Below, in pieces: positions 1-9,217 of a stretch of 64,000 nucleotides of DNA. Within the stretch, counting starts at the first letter, position 1. Every line of letters begins with the position of its first letter. The position numbers and the translations under genes are program-made. The notes under the pieces were generated by a model. That model did no database searches. It was given only the letters and a program-made list of their open reading frames with translations, and had not been told where the DNA came from. This stretch comes from Saprospiraceae bacterium (GTDB lineage Bacteria > Bacteroidota > Bacteroidia > Chitinophagales > Saprospiraceae): the NCBI GenBank assembly GCA_019187225.1, contig JABAQQ010000028.1, positions 124,001 through 188,000 of the forward strand. Direction: 5' to 3'.

Positions 1-595
1 GGTGCAGCCATAAGACCCGGTCGAGGCCGAAACAGGTTTTCAGGTGATCTTCGATCTGCGTTTTGTCGAGGTGCGGGTTGCGGTTGGGCGATAGCATACA
101 CTCGGCGGTAGTGAGCAAGGTGCCCTGGCCGTCGCTTTCGATGCCGCCGCCCTCCAGCACAATACCTCCATGACGGATATCCGCCTGGAATATCCCTCTA
201 TTGTAAAGTCGCCGGGTAATGAGGTTGTCTTTGTCGGCAGGGAATTTCAGCCCCCAACCGTTGAAGACAAAGTCCAGCAGAACCGGCTTGCCGTTTTCAA
301 AAACGGTGATGCCGCCGTGGTCGCGCGCCCAGGTGTCGTTAGACTCGCATTCGAAGAAGATCAGGTTATCCTGAACAGCATTCAGCAACCGTTTTTTGAG
401 GGCGGCAGCGTCGCGGCACACGATCAGCACTTTTTCAAAGCGGCTGATTGTTTCAGCGATGCGAATAAAGCAGGGAAGCACTTCATCGAGCACATCACGC
501 CAGTCGGTTTGTTCATGGGGGAAAGTGAGCTGAACGGCGCTTTGCGGTTCCCATTCGGCGGGCAGGCGACGGAAGGAGGTCGGAGAGGCGGGCAT
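1..595 (-). CDS. Agmatine deiminase / peptidyl-arginine deiminase family protein, N-terminal part
   Basis: Reading the minus strand from the ATG at 595 gives about 198 residues of an agmatine deiminase (porphyromonas-type PAD) fold before the window edge. The diagnostic blocks NDTWARDHGG (about residues 86-95) and LEGGGIESDG (about 147-156) are both present. The family hydrolyses guanidino groups; agmatine deiminase converts agmatine to N-carbamoylputrescine and ammonia. The catalytic Cys and the second His-containing block lie in the missing C-terminal half, so agmatine versus peptidyl-arginine specificity cannot be settled. No signal peptide is seen, which favours a cytoplasmic agmatine enzyme. 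A TACTTTTG box lies 20 bp upstream. The 3' end is cut by the window. Confidence 0.88.
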   Translation of the reverse strand, partial: MPASPTSFRRLPAEWEPQSAVQLTFPHEQTDWRDVLDEVLPCFIRIAETISRFEKVLIVCRDAAALKKRLLNAVQDNLIFFECESNDTWARDHGGITVFENGKPVLLDFVFNGWGLKFPADKDNLITRRLYNRGIFQADIRHGGIVLEGGGIESDGQGTLLTTAECMLSPNRNPHLDKTQIEDHLKTCFGLDRVLWLH

Positions 596-614
596 TTTGC
601 GAAAATTTGGAGGG

Positions 615-622
615 CAAAAGTA
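615..622 (-). promoter_or_regulatory. Bacteroidota -7 box for the agmatine deiminase gene
   Basis: The minus strand reads TACTTTTG, a full match to the Bacteroidota TAnnTTTG element, 20 bp upstream of the ATG at 595. No convincing -33 TTTG is seen at the usual spacing. It predicts a very short leader. Confidence 0.4.
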
Positions 623-751
623 AAATTTAGGCAAAGAAAAATTTTATTCTGAAAAAAGAAACCGGATTTAAAGCGTTAATAAGGAGCCTCTGATTTTCTA
701 ATGATAATCTAATTTTGTTTTTTTGGAATTTTAAAAAATTAAAAAAAAGGC

Positions 752-784
752 TTTGTTTGTATCGCCAACGTATCACTACCTTAG
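752..784 (+). promoter_or_regulatory. Candidate susC promoter
   Basis: TTTG at 752-755, a 21-nt spacer and TACCTTAG at 777-784 approximate the Bacteroidota -33/-7 pair. The -7 box deviates at one position of the conserved TTTG, so this is weak. Confidence 0.3.
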
Positions 785-977
785 CCCCGCTTAGAAGGTG
801 CGCCACACACCTGAACCCTCCCTTAACAAGCCTTCGCCTTTCCAAATAATATCCTGTTCATTCACGCTGCTGAAGAGATAGTTACAGGTTTAATCCCGTC
901 CTGGCATTCCCAGAGACCGCGAAGGACTTTCACTCGACCGTGAAATATACTTTTCACTAAACTAAACTCATTATTGT

Positions 978-3971
978 ATGAAGTTTTTGCACACCTTTAC
1001 CAAAGGCGGATTGCTCGCAGCGTTATTGTTGCTGCTGGGTAGCGCCGCATTGGCACAACGCACCGTGACGGGCAAAGTCACCGATGCCGAAACCGGCGAG
1101 CCGCTGATCGGCGCCACTGTTTCGGTGGTTGGCACTACGCGCGGCAGCGTGACCGATATTGACGGCAACTATTCGGTCATTGTTCCCGATGGCAGCACAC
1201 AGCTGCGTTTCGCTTACACCGGCTACAAAGAAGAAGTGGTGGAACTCAGCTCGTCCAACACCGTGGACATGGCCATGAAACCGGGTACGGTACTCGATGA
1301 GATCGTGGTCATCGGTTATGGCGCGGTGAAAAAAGAAGATGCTACCGGCGCAGTGGCCACCATCAGCAGTAAAGATTTTAACAGAGGCGTCATCGTAGCC
1401 CCGGAACAATTGATCCAGGGCCAGGTAGCAGGCGTACAGGTGACGACCGCCAGCGGTGAACCGGGCGCAGGCATCAACGTACGTATCCGGGGCACTACGT
1501 CGGTGCGCAGCGGCAACAACCCGTTGTTCGTACTCGATGGAATTCCCCTGAGCGGCGGCGATACGCAGGCCGCAGGCGCCGACGCCGGTTTCGGTACCAG
1601 CTCTCCGCGCAACCCGCTCAACTTCATCAACCCGGACGACATCGCCAACATCGACATCCTGAAAGATGCCTCCGCCACTGCTATTTACGGTTCGCGCGGC
1701 GCCAACGGTGTGGTGATCATCACGACGAAGAAAGGACAGCAGGGCAAAGGTTCGCTCAACTACAACTATTCGCTGGGTATCAGCAATATAGCCAATAAAT
1801 ACGACTTGCTTGGCCGCGAAGAGTTTCTGGATGCTTACGAATTTTTCAACGGAGCAGCCGCCAGAGAAACCCTCGACGGCGACGCCAGTACCGACTGGCA
1901 GGGTGAAGTCTTCCAAACCGGACTTACGCACACGCACAACGTTTCGTTTGGCGGCGCTCAAGCCGGAGCCGACTATCGCTTCTCTTTCGGTTACCAGGAC
2001 CAGGAGGGTATCGTCAAGGAAAGCGGCATGAAAAAGTTCAATGCACGCCTGGCCGGCTCGAAAAAATTCATCAACGACCGCCTGACACTGGGTGCGAACG
2101 TGATGCTGGCCGACATTACCGACGACAATGCTCCCATTTCCAACAACTCCGGCTTTGAAGGAGACCTGATGGGCGCGATGCTGAAAGCCAATCCGAGCCA
2201 GGCGGTGAAAGACGCTATGGGCAAGTTCATACAACCCAGCAACACGGAGCCCAACCCCGCTGCAATGTTGGAATACACGAAAGATTTCACGAAGACTTTG
2301 CGCTCGTTGGGCGGCGTAACCGCTGAATTCAGCATTGTCGATGGCCTTTCTTTCAAAACCATTCTGGGCTACGACCGTTCGCTTTCCAACCGCAAATCCG
2401 CTTATTCGAGACTCCTGAACGTGACTTCGATTTCCGGAATCGGCCGTCTTTTCACAGGCGATGTGGAAATTGACAACCGCTTGTGGGAAAACTATTTCAC
2501 TTACACGAAAACCTTTGGCGTTACCACTTTCACGGGCGTCCTGGGTTATTCTTATCAAAATTTCGACTATACGTTCCGCGGTGCTGAATACGCCAACTTC
2601 AGGACGGATGATCTGGACCTGATGATCAACAACTTAGCCTCGGCCAATCAGGGTAAGTTCGGCAGCGCCGAAGGAACCAACTCGATCCGGCAGTTCGACG
2701 AATTACAGTCTTACTTCGGTCGCTTCAACTTTGACATTTCCGACAAATACCTTGTGACACTTACGGTACGCAGAGACGGTTCCACCCGTTTCGGCGGCGA
2801 CAACCGCTACGGCACCTTCCCCTCTTTGGCCGCCAAATGGCGCTTAGGAGCGGAAAATTTCATGCCTGAATCGCTGTCCGGACTCAGCCTCCGCTTAGGA
2901 TGGGGCATCACCGGCAACCAGGAAATCCCGCACAACCTGTACCAGCCGCGCCAGCGTTACAACGACTGGGATATCAACAACGGCGGCGACAACGTGGAAG
3001 GCGGCGGCCTGAACGACGTGGCTTTCGCCAACCCGGAGCTCAAATGGGAGACATCGAAGCAATTAAACTTCGGCCTTGACTTCGCTTTCGCACAAGGCCG
3101 CGTGGTAGGTAGTCTCGACTTGTACAAAAAGAATACGGACGACCTGCTGATCCAGGTGACCAGCGCGCAACCGGCCGTATCGCCGTTCGTTTGGAGAAAC
3201 CTGGATGCTGATATCGAAAATAAAGGCGTCGAGTTGGGTTTGAACGTTGTGGCTGTTGATAATGGCAAGTTTTCCTGGGACGTGAACTTCAACATTTCGT
3301 ATAACAAAAATGAAGTGAAGGATTTTGCCGGCCTTATCAATACCGGCGGTATCAACGGCCAGGGTCTTTCCGGCGCATTCGCCCAGCGTATTGCGCAGGG
3401 GCAACCGCTCTTCGCTTTCTTCGTGCGGGACTTTGCCGGCTACGACGATGCAGGTATTTCCGTTTACAACGACGGCGACTTCCAGCAGTTCATCGGAAGC
3501 CCGCTGCCAACAGTGTACACCGGTATGGGTAGCCGGATCAACTTCAGCAACATTGATTTCGGCTTCAATCTGTACGGCCAGTTTGGCAACAAGATTTACA
3601 ACAACACCGCCAACGCCTTCTTTACGGCAGGCTCGCTCGCCAATGGACGCAACGTGACCAGCGATGTGCCCGGCAACGGCGAATCCAACCTGAACGCTCC
3701 CGACGTATCTACCCGCTTCCTCGAAGACGGCGGCTTCGTGCGCATTCAAAACATTACACTCGGTTATACGCTCCAGCCACGCACCAGTGCCATTTCTTCC
3801 GTACGCTTCTTCGTGCAAGGTCAGAACTTAGCCGTGTTTACGAACTATACCGGACAAGACCCGGAGGTGAACATCAATAAAGCGATTGACGGCGTTCCTT
3901 CTCTGGGGATTGACTACACCGCTTATCCGCGCGCAAGGACTTTCCTCGTTGGCGCAAGCGTTTCCTTCTAA
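978..3971 (+). CDS. susC: SusC/RagA-type TonB-linked outer membrane transporter
   Basis: This 997-residue protein has a Sec signal peptide (residues 1-26, ending ALA-Q), then a CarboxypepD_reg-like domain (RTVTGKVTDAETGEPLIGA, about 28-110), a TonB box region (DEIVVIGYG, about 110), a plug domain (about 120-265, with VLDGIPL and YGSRGANGVVIITTKKG) and a beta-barrel ending in a terminal Phe. Length and order are typical of SusC. It would import oligosaccharides or other large ligands across the outer membrane with TonB/ExbBD energy. The susD gene starts 21 bp downstream, so the two are almost certainly co-transcribed. No enzyme gene next to them indicates a substrate. The symbol is used in the family sense only. 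Confidence 0.95.
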   Translation: MKFLHTFTKGGLLAALLLLLGSAALAQRTVTGKVTDAETGEPLIGATVSVVGTTRGSVTDIDGNYSVIVPDGSTQLRFAYTGYKEEVVELSSSNTVDMAMKPGTVLDEIVVIGYGAVKKEDATGAVATISSKDFNRGVIVAPEQLIQGQVAGVQVTTASGEPGAGINVRIRGTTSVRSGNNPLFVLDGIPLSGGDTQAAGADAGFGTSSPRNPLNFINPDDIANIDILKDASATAIYGSRGANGVVIITTKKGQQGKGSLNYNYSLGISNIANKYDLLGREEFLDAYEFFNGAAARETLDGDASTDWQGEVFQTGLTHTHNVSFGGAQAGADYRFSFGYQDQEGIVKESGMKKFNARLAGSKKFINDRLTLGANVMLADITDDNAPISNNSGFEGDLMGAMLKANPSQAVKDAMGKFIQPSNTEPNPAAMLEYTKDFTKTLRSLGGVTAEFSIVDGLSFKTILGYDRSLSNRKSAYSRLLNVTSISGIGRLFTGDVEIDNRLWENYFTYTKTFGVTTFTGVLGYSYQNFDYTFRGAEYANFRTDDLDLMINNLASANQGKFGSAEGTNSIRQFDELQSYFGRFNFDISDKYLVTLTVRRDGSTRFGGDNRYGTFPSLAAKWRLGAENFMPESLSGLSLRLGWGITGNQEIPHNLYQPRQRYNDWDINNGGDNVEGGGLNDVAFANPELKWETSKQLNFGLDFAFAQGRVVGSLDLYKKNTDDLLIQVTSAQPAVSPFVWRNLDADIENKGVELGLNVVAVDNGKFSWDVNFNISYNKNEVKDFAGLINTGGINGQGLSGAFAQRIAQGQPLFAFFVRDFAGYDDAGISVYNDGDFQQFIGSPLPTVYTGMGSRINFSNIDFGFNLYGQFGNKIYNNTANAFFTAGSLANGRNVTSDVPGNGESNLNAPDVSTRFLEDGGFVRIQNITLGYTLQPRTSAISSVRFFVQGQNLAVFTNYTGQDPEVNINKAIDGVPSLGIDYTAYPRARTFLVGASVSF

Positions 3972-3992
3972 CAACTACAAAACTTTATAAAC

Positions 3993-5498
3993 ATGAAGTA
4001 CACAAAAATTTCCGCATTTTTCCTGTTGAGTGCACTGGGCCTGTTCCTGGTTCCGGCATGCACCGACCTGGAGCCGGATGAAAAAGATTCCATCGTCCTT
4101 GGTGAAACTGGCGGTGGTTTTGTCAAAGGCGACCCGACTGCATTGCTCGCCTCGGCATATACCGATTTGGGGGCGTTCACCGACCAGAACAACATCTACG
4201 CTTTGTACGACCATACCACCGACGAAATGATCCCCCCAACCCGCGGGGTGGACTGGGGTGACAACGGCGTATGGCGGACGCTCCACCAACATACCTGGGA
4301 CCCGACACACTCCGCCGTGCTCGGCGCATGGAACCAGCTGAACCAGCGCGCATTTAAGTGCAACCAGATCCTCGCTTCCGATCCTTCGCCACAACAAGCT
4401 GCCGAAGCCAAATTCCTGCGCGCTTTTTATCGCTATCACGTCATGGACCTTTTCGGCCAGATGCCCAACCGCGAAGTGGATGAAGGCGTAGATGTGAATC
4501 CGACGGTGTACAACCGCTCCGATGCTTTCGACCTGATCGTAAAAGACCTGGAAGAGGCCCTGCCGAATTTGCCCGCAACCGGCCCGGTGGCTACCAATTC
4601 GAGCGCCACGCAAGCCGCAGCCAATACCCTGCTCGCACGCTTGTACCTGAACAAAGCCGTGTACAAAGCAGCCCGTCCGGAAGGTCCTTATCAGTTCGAT
4701 GCAGCTGACATGAACAAAGTGATCCAGTACTGCGACGCCGTCACGGCAGCAGGATACGGCCTGGAAACGGAGTTCTTTACCAACTTCAGCACAGCCGCTA
4801 CGAAGGAGATCATTTTCACCAGCCCTGAGGGCACGCCGCAGAACCGCTGGTTCATGACGCTGCACTACAACCAAAACCCGAGCGGCTGGAACGGATTCAC
4901 CACCCTGGCCGACTTCTATGCCAAATTTGAGGACGGCGACCAGCGCAAAGGCAATTATCCGACACCCGACGGTTCGCAGTTCTCCGGCATCGGTCGCGGC
5001 TTCCTGTTTGGCCAGCAATACAAAGACGATGGCACCGAAGTGATTGACACCCGTACGCAAAAACCGCTGTCCTTTACGCTGGATGTTCCCTTGAGCGGCG
5101 CCGCTACGGACAAAGGCGTTCGCGTCATCAAGTACCACCCCGCCAACGCAGGTCAGTACATCTTCTTCCGTTATGCCGACGTATTGCTGATGAAAGCGGA
5201 GGCCATTCACCGCGGCGGAACGGACCCGGGCGGCAAAACGGCGCTCGAACTCGTGAATGAATTGCGTACGACCCGCGGCGCCGCAGCGCTGGGTTCGCTC
5301 ACCGACGCCGACCTGCTCGACGAACGCGGCCGCGAACTCTACTGGGAAGGTATTCGCCGGATAGACCAGGTGCGCTTTGGCACGTTCGACGACCAGTGGT
5401 CATTCAAAACAGTAACCGAGCCGTTCCGCGTGCTGTTCCCGATCCCGCAGCAGGCGTTGGATTCCAACCCGAACCTGCAGCAGAATGAGGGGTATTGA
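3993..5498 (+). CDS. susD: SusD/RagB family substrate-binding outer membrane lipoprotein
   Basis: This 501-residue protein has a lipoprotein signal (lipobox LVPAC, Cys about residue 23) and the SusD architecture: an N-terminal TPR-like half containing AKFLRAFYRYHVMDLFG and a C-terminal SusD/RagB region with YIFFRYADVLLMKAEA and LYWEGIRRIDQVRFG. SusD caps the SusC barrel at the cell surface and delivers the ligand. It lies 21 bp after susC. A 38-bp-arm hairpin starts 12 bp after its stop codon and a conventional terminator follows at 5613, so the operon may end here. Confidence 0.95.
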   Translation: MKYTKISAFFLLSALGLFLVPACTDLEPDEKDSIVLGETGGGFVKGDPTALLASAYTDLGAFTDQNNIYALYDHTTDEMIPPTRGVDWGDNGVWRTLHQHTWDPTHSAVLGAWNQLNQRAFKCNQILASDPSPQQAAEAKFLRAFYRYHVMDLFGQMPNREVDEGVDVNPTVYNRSDAFDLIVKDLEEALPNLPATGPVATNSSATQAAANTLLARLYLNKAVYKAARPEGPYQFDAADMNKVIQYCDAVTAAGYGLETEFFTNFSTAATKEIIFTSPEGTPQNRWFMTLHYNQNPSGWNGFTTLADFYAKFEDGDQRKGNYPTPDGSQFSGIGRGFLFGQQYKDDGTEVIDTRTQKPLSFTLDVPLSGAATDKGVRVIKYHPANAGQYIFFRYADVLLMKAEAIHRGGTDPGGKTALELVNELRTTRGAAALGSLTDADLLDERGRELYWEGIRRIDQVRFGTFDDQWSFKTVTEPFRVLFPIPQQALDSNPNLQQNEGY

Positions 5499-5509
5499 GA
5501 TTTCAGGGG

Positions 5510-5586
5510 AATGAATTGTTTGAACCGTATTTTGATTTTGCTTTTCCGGGAAAAGCAAAATCAAAATACGGTTCAAACAATTCATT
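5510..5586. repeat. Near-perfect giant hairpin (38-bp arms, 1-nt centre) after susD
   Basis: The left arm 5510-5547 and right arm 5549-5586 are exact reverse complements around G5548. The arms contain TTGAACCGTATTTTGA and its complement. This is far longer than an intrinsic terminator stem and lacks a T tract of its own. It would form a cruciform in DNA or a long RNA duplex in the susCD 3' UTR. Confidence 0.9.
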
Positions 5587-5612
5587 TACAGGTTTTTAGA
5601 AGTGAAACAATG

Positions 5613-5648
5613 CAATGGGTCATCCACGTGGATGGCCTATTGTTTTTA
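5613..5648 (+). terminator. Intrinsic terminator after susCD
   Basis: The stem CAATGGGTCATCC (5613-5625) pairs with GGATGGCCTATTG (5630-5642) allowing G-U pairs, with an ACGT loop, followed by TTTTTATA. It lies 115 bp after the susD stop and before the -7 box of the next gene. Confidence 0.7.
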
Positions 5649-5726
5649 TAGGGGAGATAGGAGATGATCCTTCTCTTTTTGACACGGAAGGCAACCGTTA
5701 ACCGGCAGTCTCTCTGAACAAAACCG

Positions 5727-5734
5727 TACATTTG
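5727..5734 (+). promoter_or_regulatory. Candidate -7 box upstream of the first FG-GAP gene
   Basis: TACATTTG matches TAnnTTTG but lies only 6 bp before the ATG at 5740, which would make the transcript nearly leaderless. No -33 element is evident. It may be chance, or the start codon may lie downstream (a TTG a few codons in keeps the lipoprotein signal). Confidence 0.3.
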
Positions 5735-5739
5735 GCGCG

Positions 5740-8700
5740 ATGCACTATTTCATAAACTACCTTGACTTGATACGGATTTTCTTTTTTTTCGGGCTTGTAT
5801 CATTCCTGACTGGCTGTACCTCCCAACCGGCATCCGACGCCCTCTTCGAACAAATACCTTCCGAAAAATCCGGTATCCGGTTTAATAATAAGGTCGAAAA
5901 CACCGAGGACTTCAACATTTTCAGTTACCGGAATTTCTACAACGGCGGCGGCGTGGCCATCGGCGACGTGAACAACGACGGACTCGCCGACGTGTACCTC
6001 ACTTCCAATATGGGCGACAACAAACTGTACCTGAACAAGGGGGATTTCCGGTTTGAAGAGGTGACGGACAAAGCAGGCGTGGTAGGTACCAGATTCTGGA
6101 GCACCGGCGTCGTCCTGGTGGACCTCAACGCCGACGGCTTGCTCGACATCTATGTTTGCAACGCTGGTTACAAAAAAGACCAAAGGCCTGAAAACGAATT
6201 GTTTATCAACCAGGGCGTAAAAGACGGTATCCCCACTTTCGTTGAAAAAGCCGCCGAATACGGCCTGAATGAAGACGGCTATACCACCCATGCCGCCTTT
6301 TTCGACTACGACCTCGACGGCGACCTCGACTGTTACATCCTGAACAACAGTTTTATGCCGGTCAACACGCTCAATTACAGCAACAACCGCGAACTCTACG
6401 CCGAAGACTGGCCGGTAAAAGACTTTCTCAAAGGCGGCGGCGACAAGCTGCTCCGCAACGACAACGGCAAATTTGTGAATGTCACCCGACAGTCCGGTAT
6501 CTTCGGCAGCCTCATCGGCTTCGGCCTCGGCGTCACCGTCGGCGACGTCAACGGCGACCACTGGCCCGACCTCTATGTCTCCAACGACTTCTACGAACGC
6601 GACTACCTGTATATCAATCAAAAAGACGGCACTTTCAAAGAAGAGATCGAGCATTGGATGCAACACCTGAGCCATGCCTCTATGGGCGCCGACATGGCCG
6701 ACATCAACAACGACGGTTTCCCGGAAATTTTTACCACCGAAATGCTGCCGGGTGATGAGAACCGCCTGAAAACCACCACTTTGTTTGAGAACTACAACAT
6801 TTACCTGCTCAAACAGGAACGCGGTTTTTACCACCAATACATGCAGAATTGCCTGCAACTCAACAACAAAGACAAAACTTTCAGCGAGATCGCCTACTTC
6901 GCGGGTGTGGCGGCGACCGACTGGAGCTGGGGCGCCCTCATGTTCGACATGGACAATGACGGCTGGCGGGATATTTATGTTTGCAACGGCATTTACAAGG
7001 ATGTGATTGACCAGGATTTTATTGATTTTTTCGCCGATGAAGTCGTTCAAAAAATGGCACTGACCGGCAAAAAAGAACAGATCAACGAAGTGCTGAACCG
7101 CATGCCGTCGGTCCCGCTCCTGAACAAAGCCTTTAGAAACCGAGGCAATCCCGACGGGTCGGGACAGGCTCTGACGTTTGAAGACAGCGGCGAAAAATGG
7201 GGGTTCACCACCCCTTCCTTCTCCAACGGCGCAGCCTACGGCGACCTCGACAACGACGGCGATCTTGATATGGTCATCAACAACGTGAACCAGGAAGCAT
7301 TTCTCTATAAAAACCGATCCCGGGAGAGCCTCCGGCCCCATTACCTGACCCTGCAACTGAAAGGCAAAGGGCAAAACACCTTCGCCATCGGCGCACTGGC
7401 TTCGGTATACCGGGGCGGCGAACAATTGAACTTCCAACTCATTCCCTCCCGCGGTTTCCAATCGTCGGTGGATTACCGGATGGTGTTCGGCCTGGGTCAA
7501 GATCCCAAAATTGATTCAGTCGTTGTGGTTTGGCCGGACAGGACAAAAACCGTTGTTACCGACGCGCCTGTTGACACGACATTCATGATCGCATGGGAAA
7601 ATTCCACCGGCGAGCTTGCGGGCAATCCGTATGATTTTTCCCCGGAAAAAACACTGTTTCGGGAAGTCCGCAACACTTTTGAACCGCATCGTGAAGATGG
7701 ATACGTAGATTTTTACCAGGAAGGTCTGAGTTACCGGATGCTCTCGCGCGAAGGTCCGAAAGCCGCTGTCGCCGATGTGAACGACGACGGGCGCGACGAC
7801 GTGTTCATCGGCGGCGCGACCGGCCAGCCGGGGCAATTGTACGTGCAAACGGCTGCCGGGACATTTATTCGGAGCGATCGAAACACGTTTGATCCCGACT
7901 CGCTTTATGAAGATACCACAGCCGCCTTTTTCGATGCCGATGGCGACGGCGACCCCGATCTGTTCGTTGGCTCCGGCGGCAATGCGCAGCCCCTCAACTC
8001 CCGGTGGATGCAAAGCCGGATGTACTTCAACGACGGAAAAGGTCATTTCACCGCCAACCAGCGCGCCCTTCCGCTCAACGGTTTCAATACTGCTGTCGCC
8101 GTGCCGCTCGATTTTGACGCCGACGGCGATCTGGATCTGTTCGTCGGCAGCCGCAGCGCCCCCGCACAATACGGCGTACCGCCGCGCCATTTTTTGTATG
8201 AAAACGACGGCAAAGGAAACTTCCGCGACGCGGCAAAAACGGCGGCGCCCGATCTGCCGCGACTGGGCATGATCACCGATGCCAAATTGGTCAACCTCAG
8301 CGGCGACGCCACGCCCGAACTTGTCGTAGTCGGCGAATGGCGGAACCCTAAGATATTTGAGATCAAAAACAAACAACTCGTTCCTGTCCAATCCAACCTC
8401 GACGACTACTCCGGTTGGTGGTACGCCATCGGAACCGACGACGTGGACGGCGACGGCGACCAGGATCTGATACTCGGCAACCGCGGCGAGAATTTTTACT
8501 TCACCGGCAGCCGCGAACATCCGGCTAAAATCTGGATCGGCGACTTCGACCAAAACGGCGTGATCGACAAGATCATGACCCGGCAGATCGGCGGCAAAGA
8601 CATGCCCATTGCGATGAAAAAAGAACTCACCGGCCAAATCCCGAGCCTGAAAAAAACGAGCCTCAAACACGTGGATTATGCCAAAAAATCCATCCAGGAC

Positions 8701-9138
8701 TTGTTTCCCGCCGAAGTGCTGAACAAAGGGATCGCCATGGAAGGCAATTATTTCCAGTCGGCGGTGGCGCTGAACGAGGGCAACGGCCGGTTCACCATGA
8801 TACCTTTGCCAAAAGAGGTGCAGTTCTCCTGCGTTTGCGCCATCTGGTGCGGCGACCTGGATGGCGACGGCAAAAACGATCTCGTCATGGCTGGAAACGA
8901 TGCCGGATTTATGCCGCAGTTTTCAAAACTGGATGCCGGTTTCGGGCATGTGTTGATTAATAAAGGAAGCGGACAGTACGAATGGATGGAAAACCGCAGC
9001 TCCGGGTTTTCTGTGCGCGGCGATGTAAAAACGCTTATCCCATTGAATGTCAAAGGGAAAAAATATCTTTTGGCGACGGTGAACGGACAAGCGCCGCGTT
9101 TGTTCGCGCTCGACCGCCATGGAGATACCCACCGGTAA
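5740..9138 (+). CDS. FG-GAP (VCBS) repeat lipoprotein with ASPIC/UnbV domain, copy 1
   Basis: This 1132-residue protein has a lipoprotein signal (SFLTGC) and many FG-GAP/VCBS blades with calcium-loop motifs such as DVNNDGLADVY, DYDLDGDLDCY and DADGDGDPDLFVG, forming one or more beta-propellers. An ASPIC/UnbV domain lies near residues 545-610 (QLIPSRGFQSS, VVVVWPD), the arrangement of CRTAC1-like proteins. Such lipoproteins are often encoded beside SusCD pairs in Saprospiria-like genomes and are thought to act at the cell surface; no reaction is known. It is followed after 79 bp by a full-length paralogue. The last codons and the stop lie inside a short palindrome (9128-9147), so the C-terminus may have been altered by a repeat. 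Confidence 0.88.
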   Translation: MHYFINYLDLIRIFFFFGLVSFLTGCTSQPASDALFEQIPSEKSGIRFNNKVENTEDFNIFSYRNFYNGGGVAIGDVNNDGLADVYLTSNMGDNKLYLNKGDFRFEEVTDKAGVVGTRFWSTGVVLVDLNADGLLDIYVCNAGYKKDQRPENELFINQGVKDGIPTFVEKAAEYGLNEDGYTTHAAFFDYDLDGDLDCYILNNSFMPVNTLNYSNNRELYAEDWPVKDFLKGGGDKLLRNDNGKFVNVTRQSGIFGSLIGFGLGVTVGDVNGDHWPDLYVSNDFYERDYLYINQKDGTFKEEIEHWMQHLSHASMGADMADINNDGFPEIFTTEMLPGDENRLKTTTLFENYNIYLLKQERGFYHQYMQNCLQLNNKDKTFSEIAYFAGVAATDWSWGALMFDMDNDGWRDIYVCNGIYKDVIDQDFIDFFADEVVQKMALTGKKEQINEVLNRMPSVPLLNKAFRNRGNPDGSGQALTFEDSGEKWGFTTPSFSNGAAYGDLDNDGDLDMVINNVNQEAFLYKNRSRESLRPHYLTLQLKGKGQNTFAIGALASVYRGGEQLNFQLIPSRGFQSSVDYRMVFGLGQDPKIDSVVVVWPDRTKTVVTDAPVDTTFMIAWENSTGELAGNPYDFSPEKTLFREVRNTFEPHREDGYVDFYQEGLSYRMLSREGPKAAVADVNDDGRDDVFIGGATGQPGQLYVQTAAGTFIRSDRNTFDPDSLYEDTTAAFFDADGDGDPDLFVGSGGNAQPLNSRWMQSRMYFNDGKGHFTANQRALPLNGFNTAVAVPLDFDADGDLDLFVGSRSAPAQYGVPPRHFLYENDGKGNFRDAAKTAAPDLPRLGMITDAKLVNLSGDATPELVVVGEWRNPKIFEIKNKQLVPVQSNLDDYSGWWYAIGTDDVDGDGDQDLILGNRGENFYFTGSREHPAKIWIGDFDQNGVIDKIMTRQIGGKDMPIAMKKELTGQIPSLKKTSLKHVDYAKKSIQDLFPAEVLNKGIAMEGNYFQSAVALNEGNGRFTMIPLPKEVQFSCVCAIWCGDLDGDGKNDLVMAGNDAGFMPQFSKLDAGFGHVLINKGSGQYEWMENRSSGFSVRGDVKTLIPLNVKGKKYLLATVNGQAPRLFALDRHGDTHR

Positions 9139-9206
9139 AGCGGTGGGCTGAATGATAAAATCCGAAGGATATTGGTCACTCAACCCATCGATTTATCGGT
9201 GATGAA
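9128..9206. repeat. Two short palindromes of the CCCACCGnTnAAnCGGTGGG type
   Basis: CCCACCG-GTAAAG-CGGTGGG spans 9128-9147 and contains the TAA stop of the preceding gene in its loop. A second degenerate copy (CCCATCGATTTATCGGTGA) lies at 9184-9202. A third, related copy is at 36305-36324, which shows a dispersed family. Confidence 0.6.
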
Positions 9207-9217
9207 CTACGAGAATC

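Larger units (their letters stand above)
596..977. other. Intergenic region between divergent genes (promoters and susC leader)
   Basis: This 382-bp gap separates the minus-strand deiminase gene from the plus-strand susC gene. It is AT-rich between about 600 and 780. No gene, tRNA or repeat family was recognised. It holds the deiminase -7 box and a weak candidate susC promoter (TTTG at 752, 21-nt spacer, TACCTTAG at 777-784), which would give a susC leader of roughly 185 nt. Confidence 0.5.

Noticed and set aside
1023..2558. Open minus-strand frame of 511 codons opposite susC
   Set aside because: Antisense shadow of susC. No signal or domain.
5800..7500. Open minus-strand frame of 566 codons opposite the first FG-GAP gene
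   Set aside because: Val/Gly-rich shadow of the Asp/Asn-rich FG-GAP repeats.
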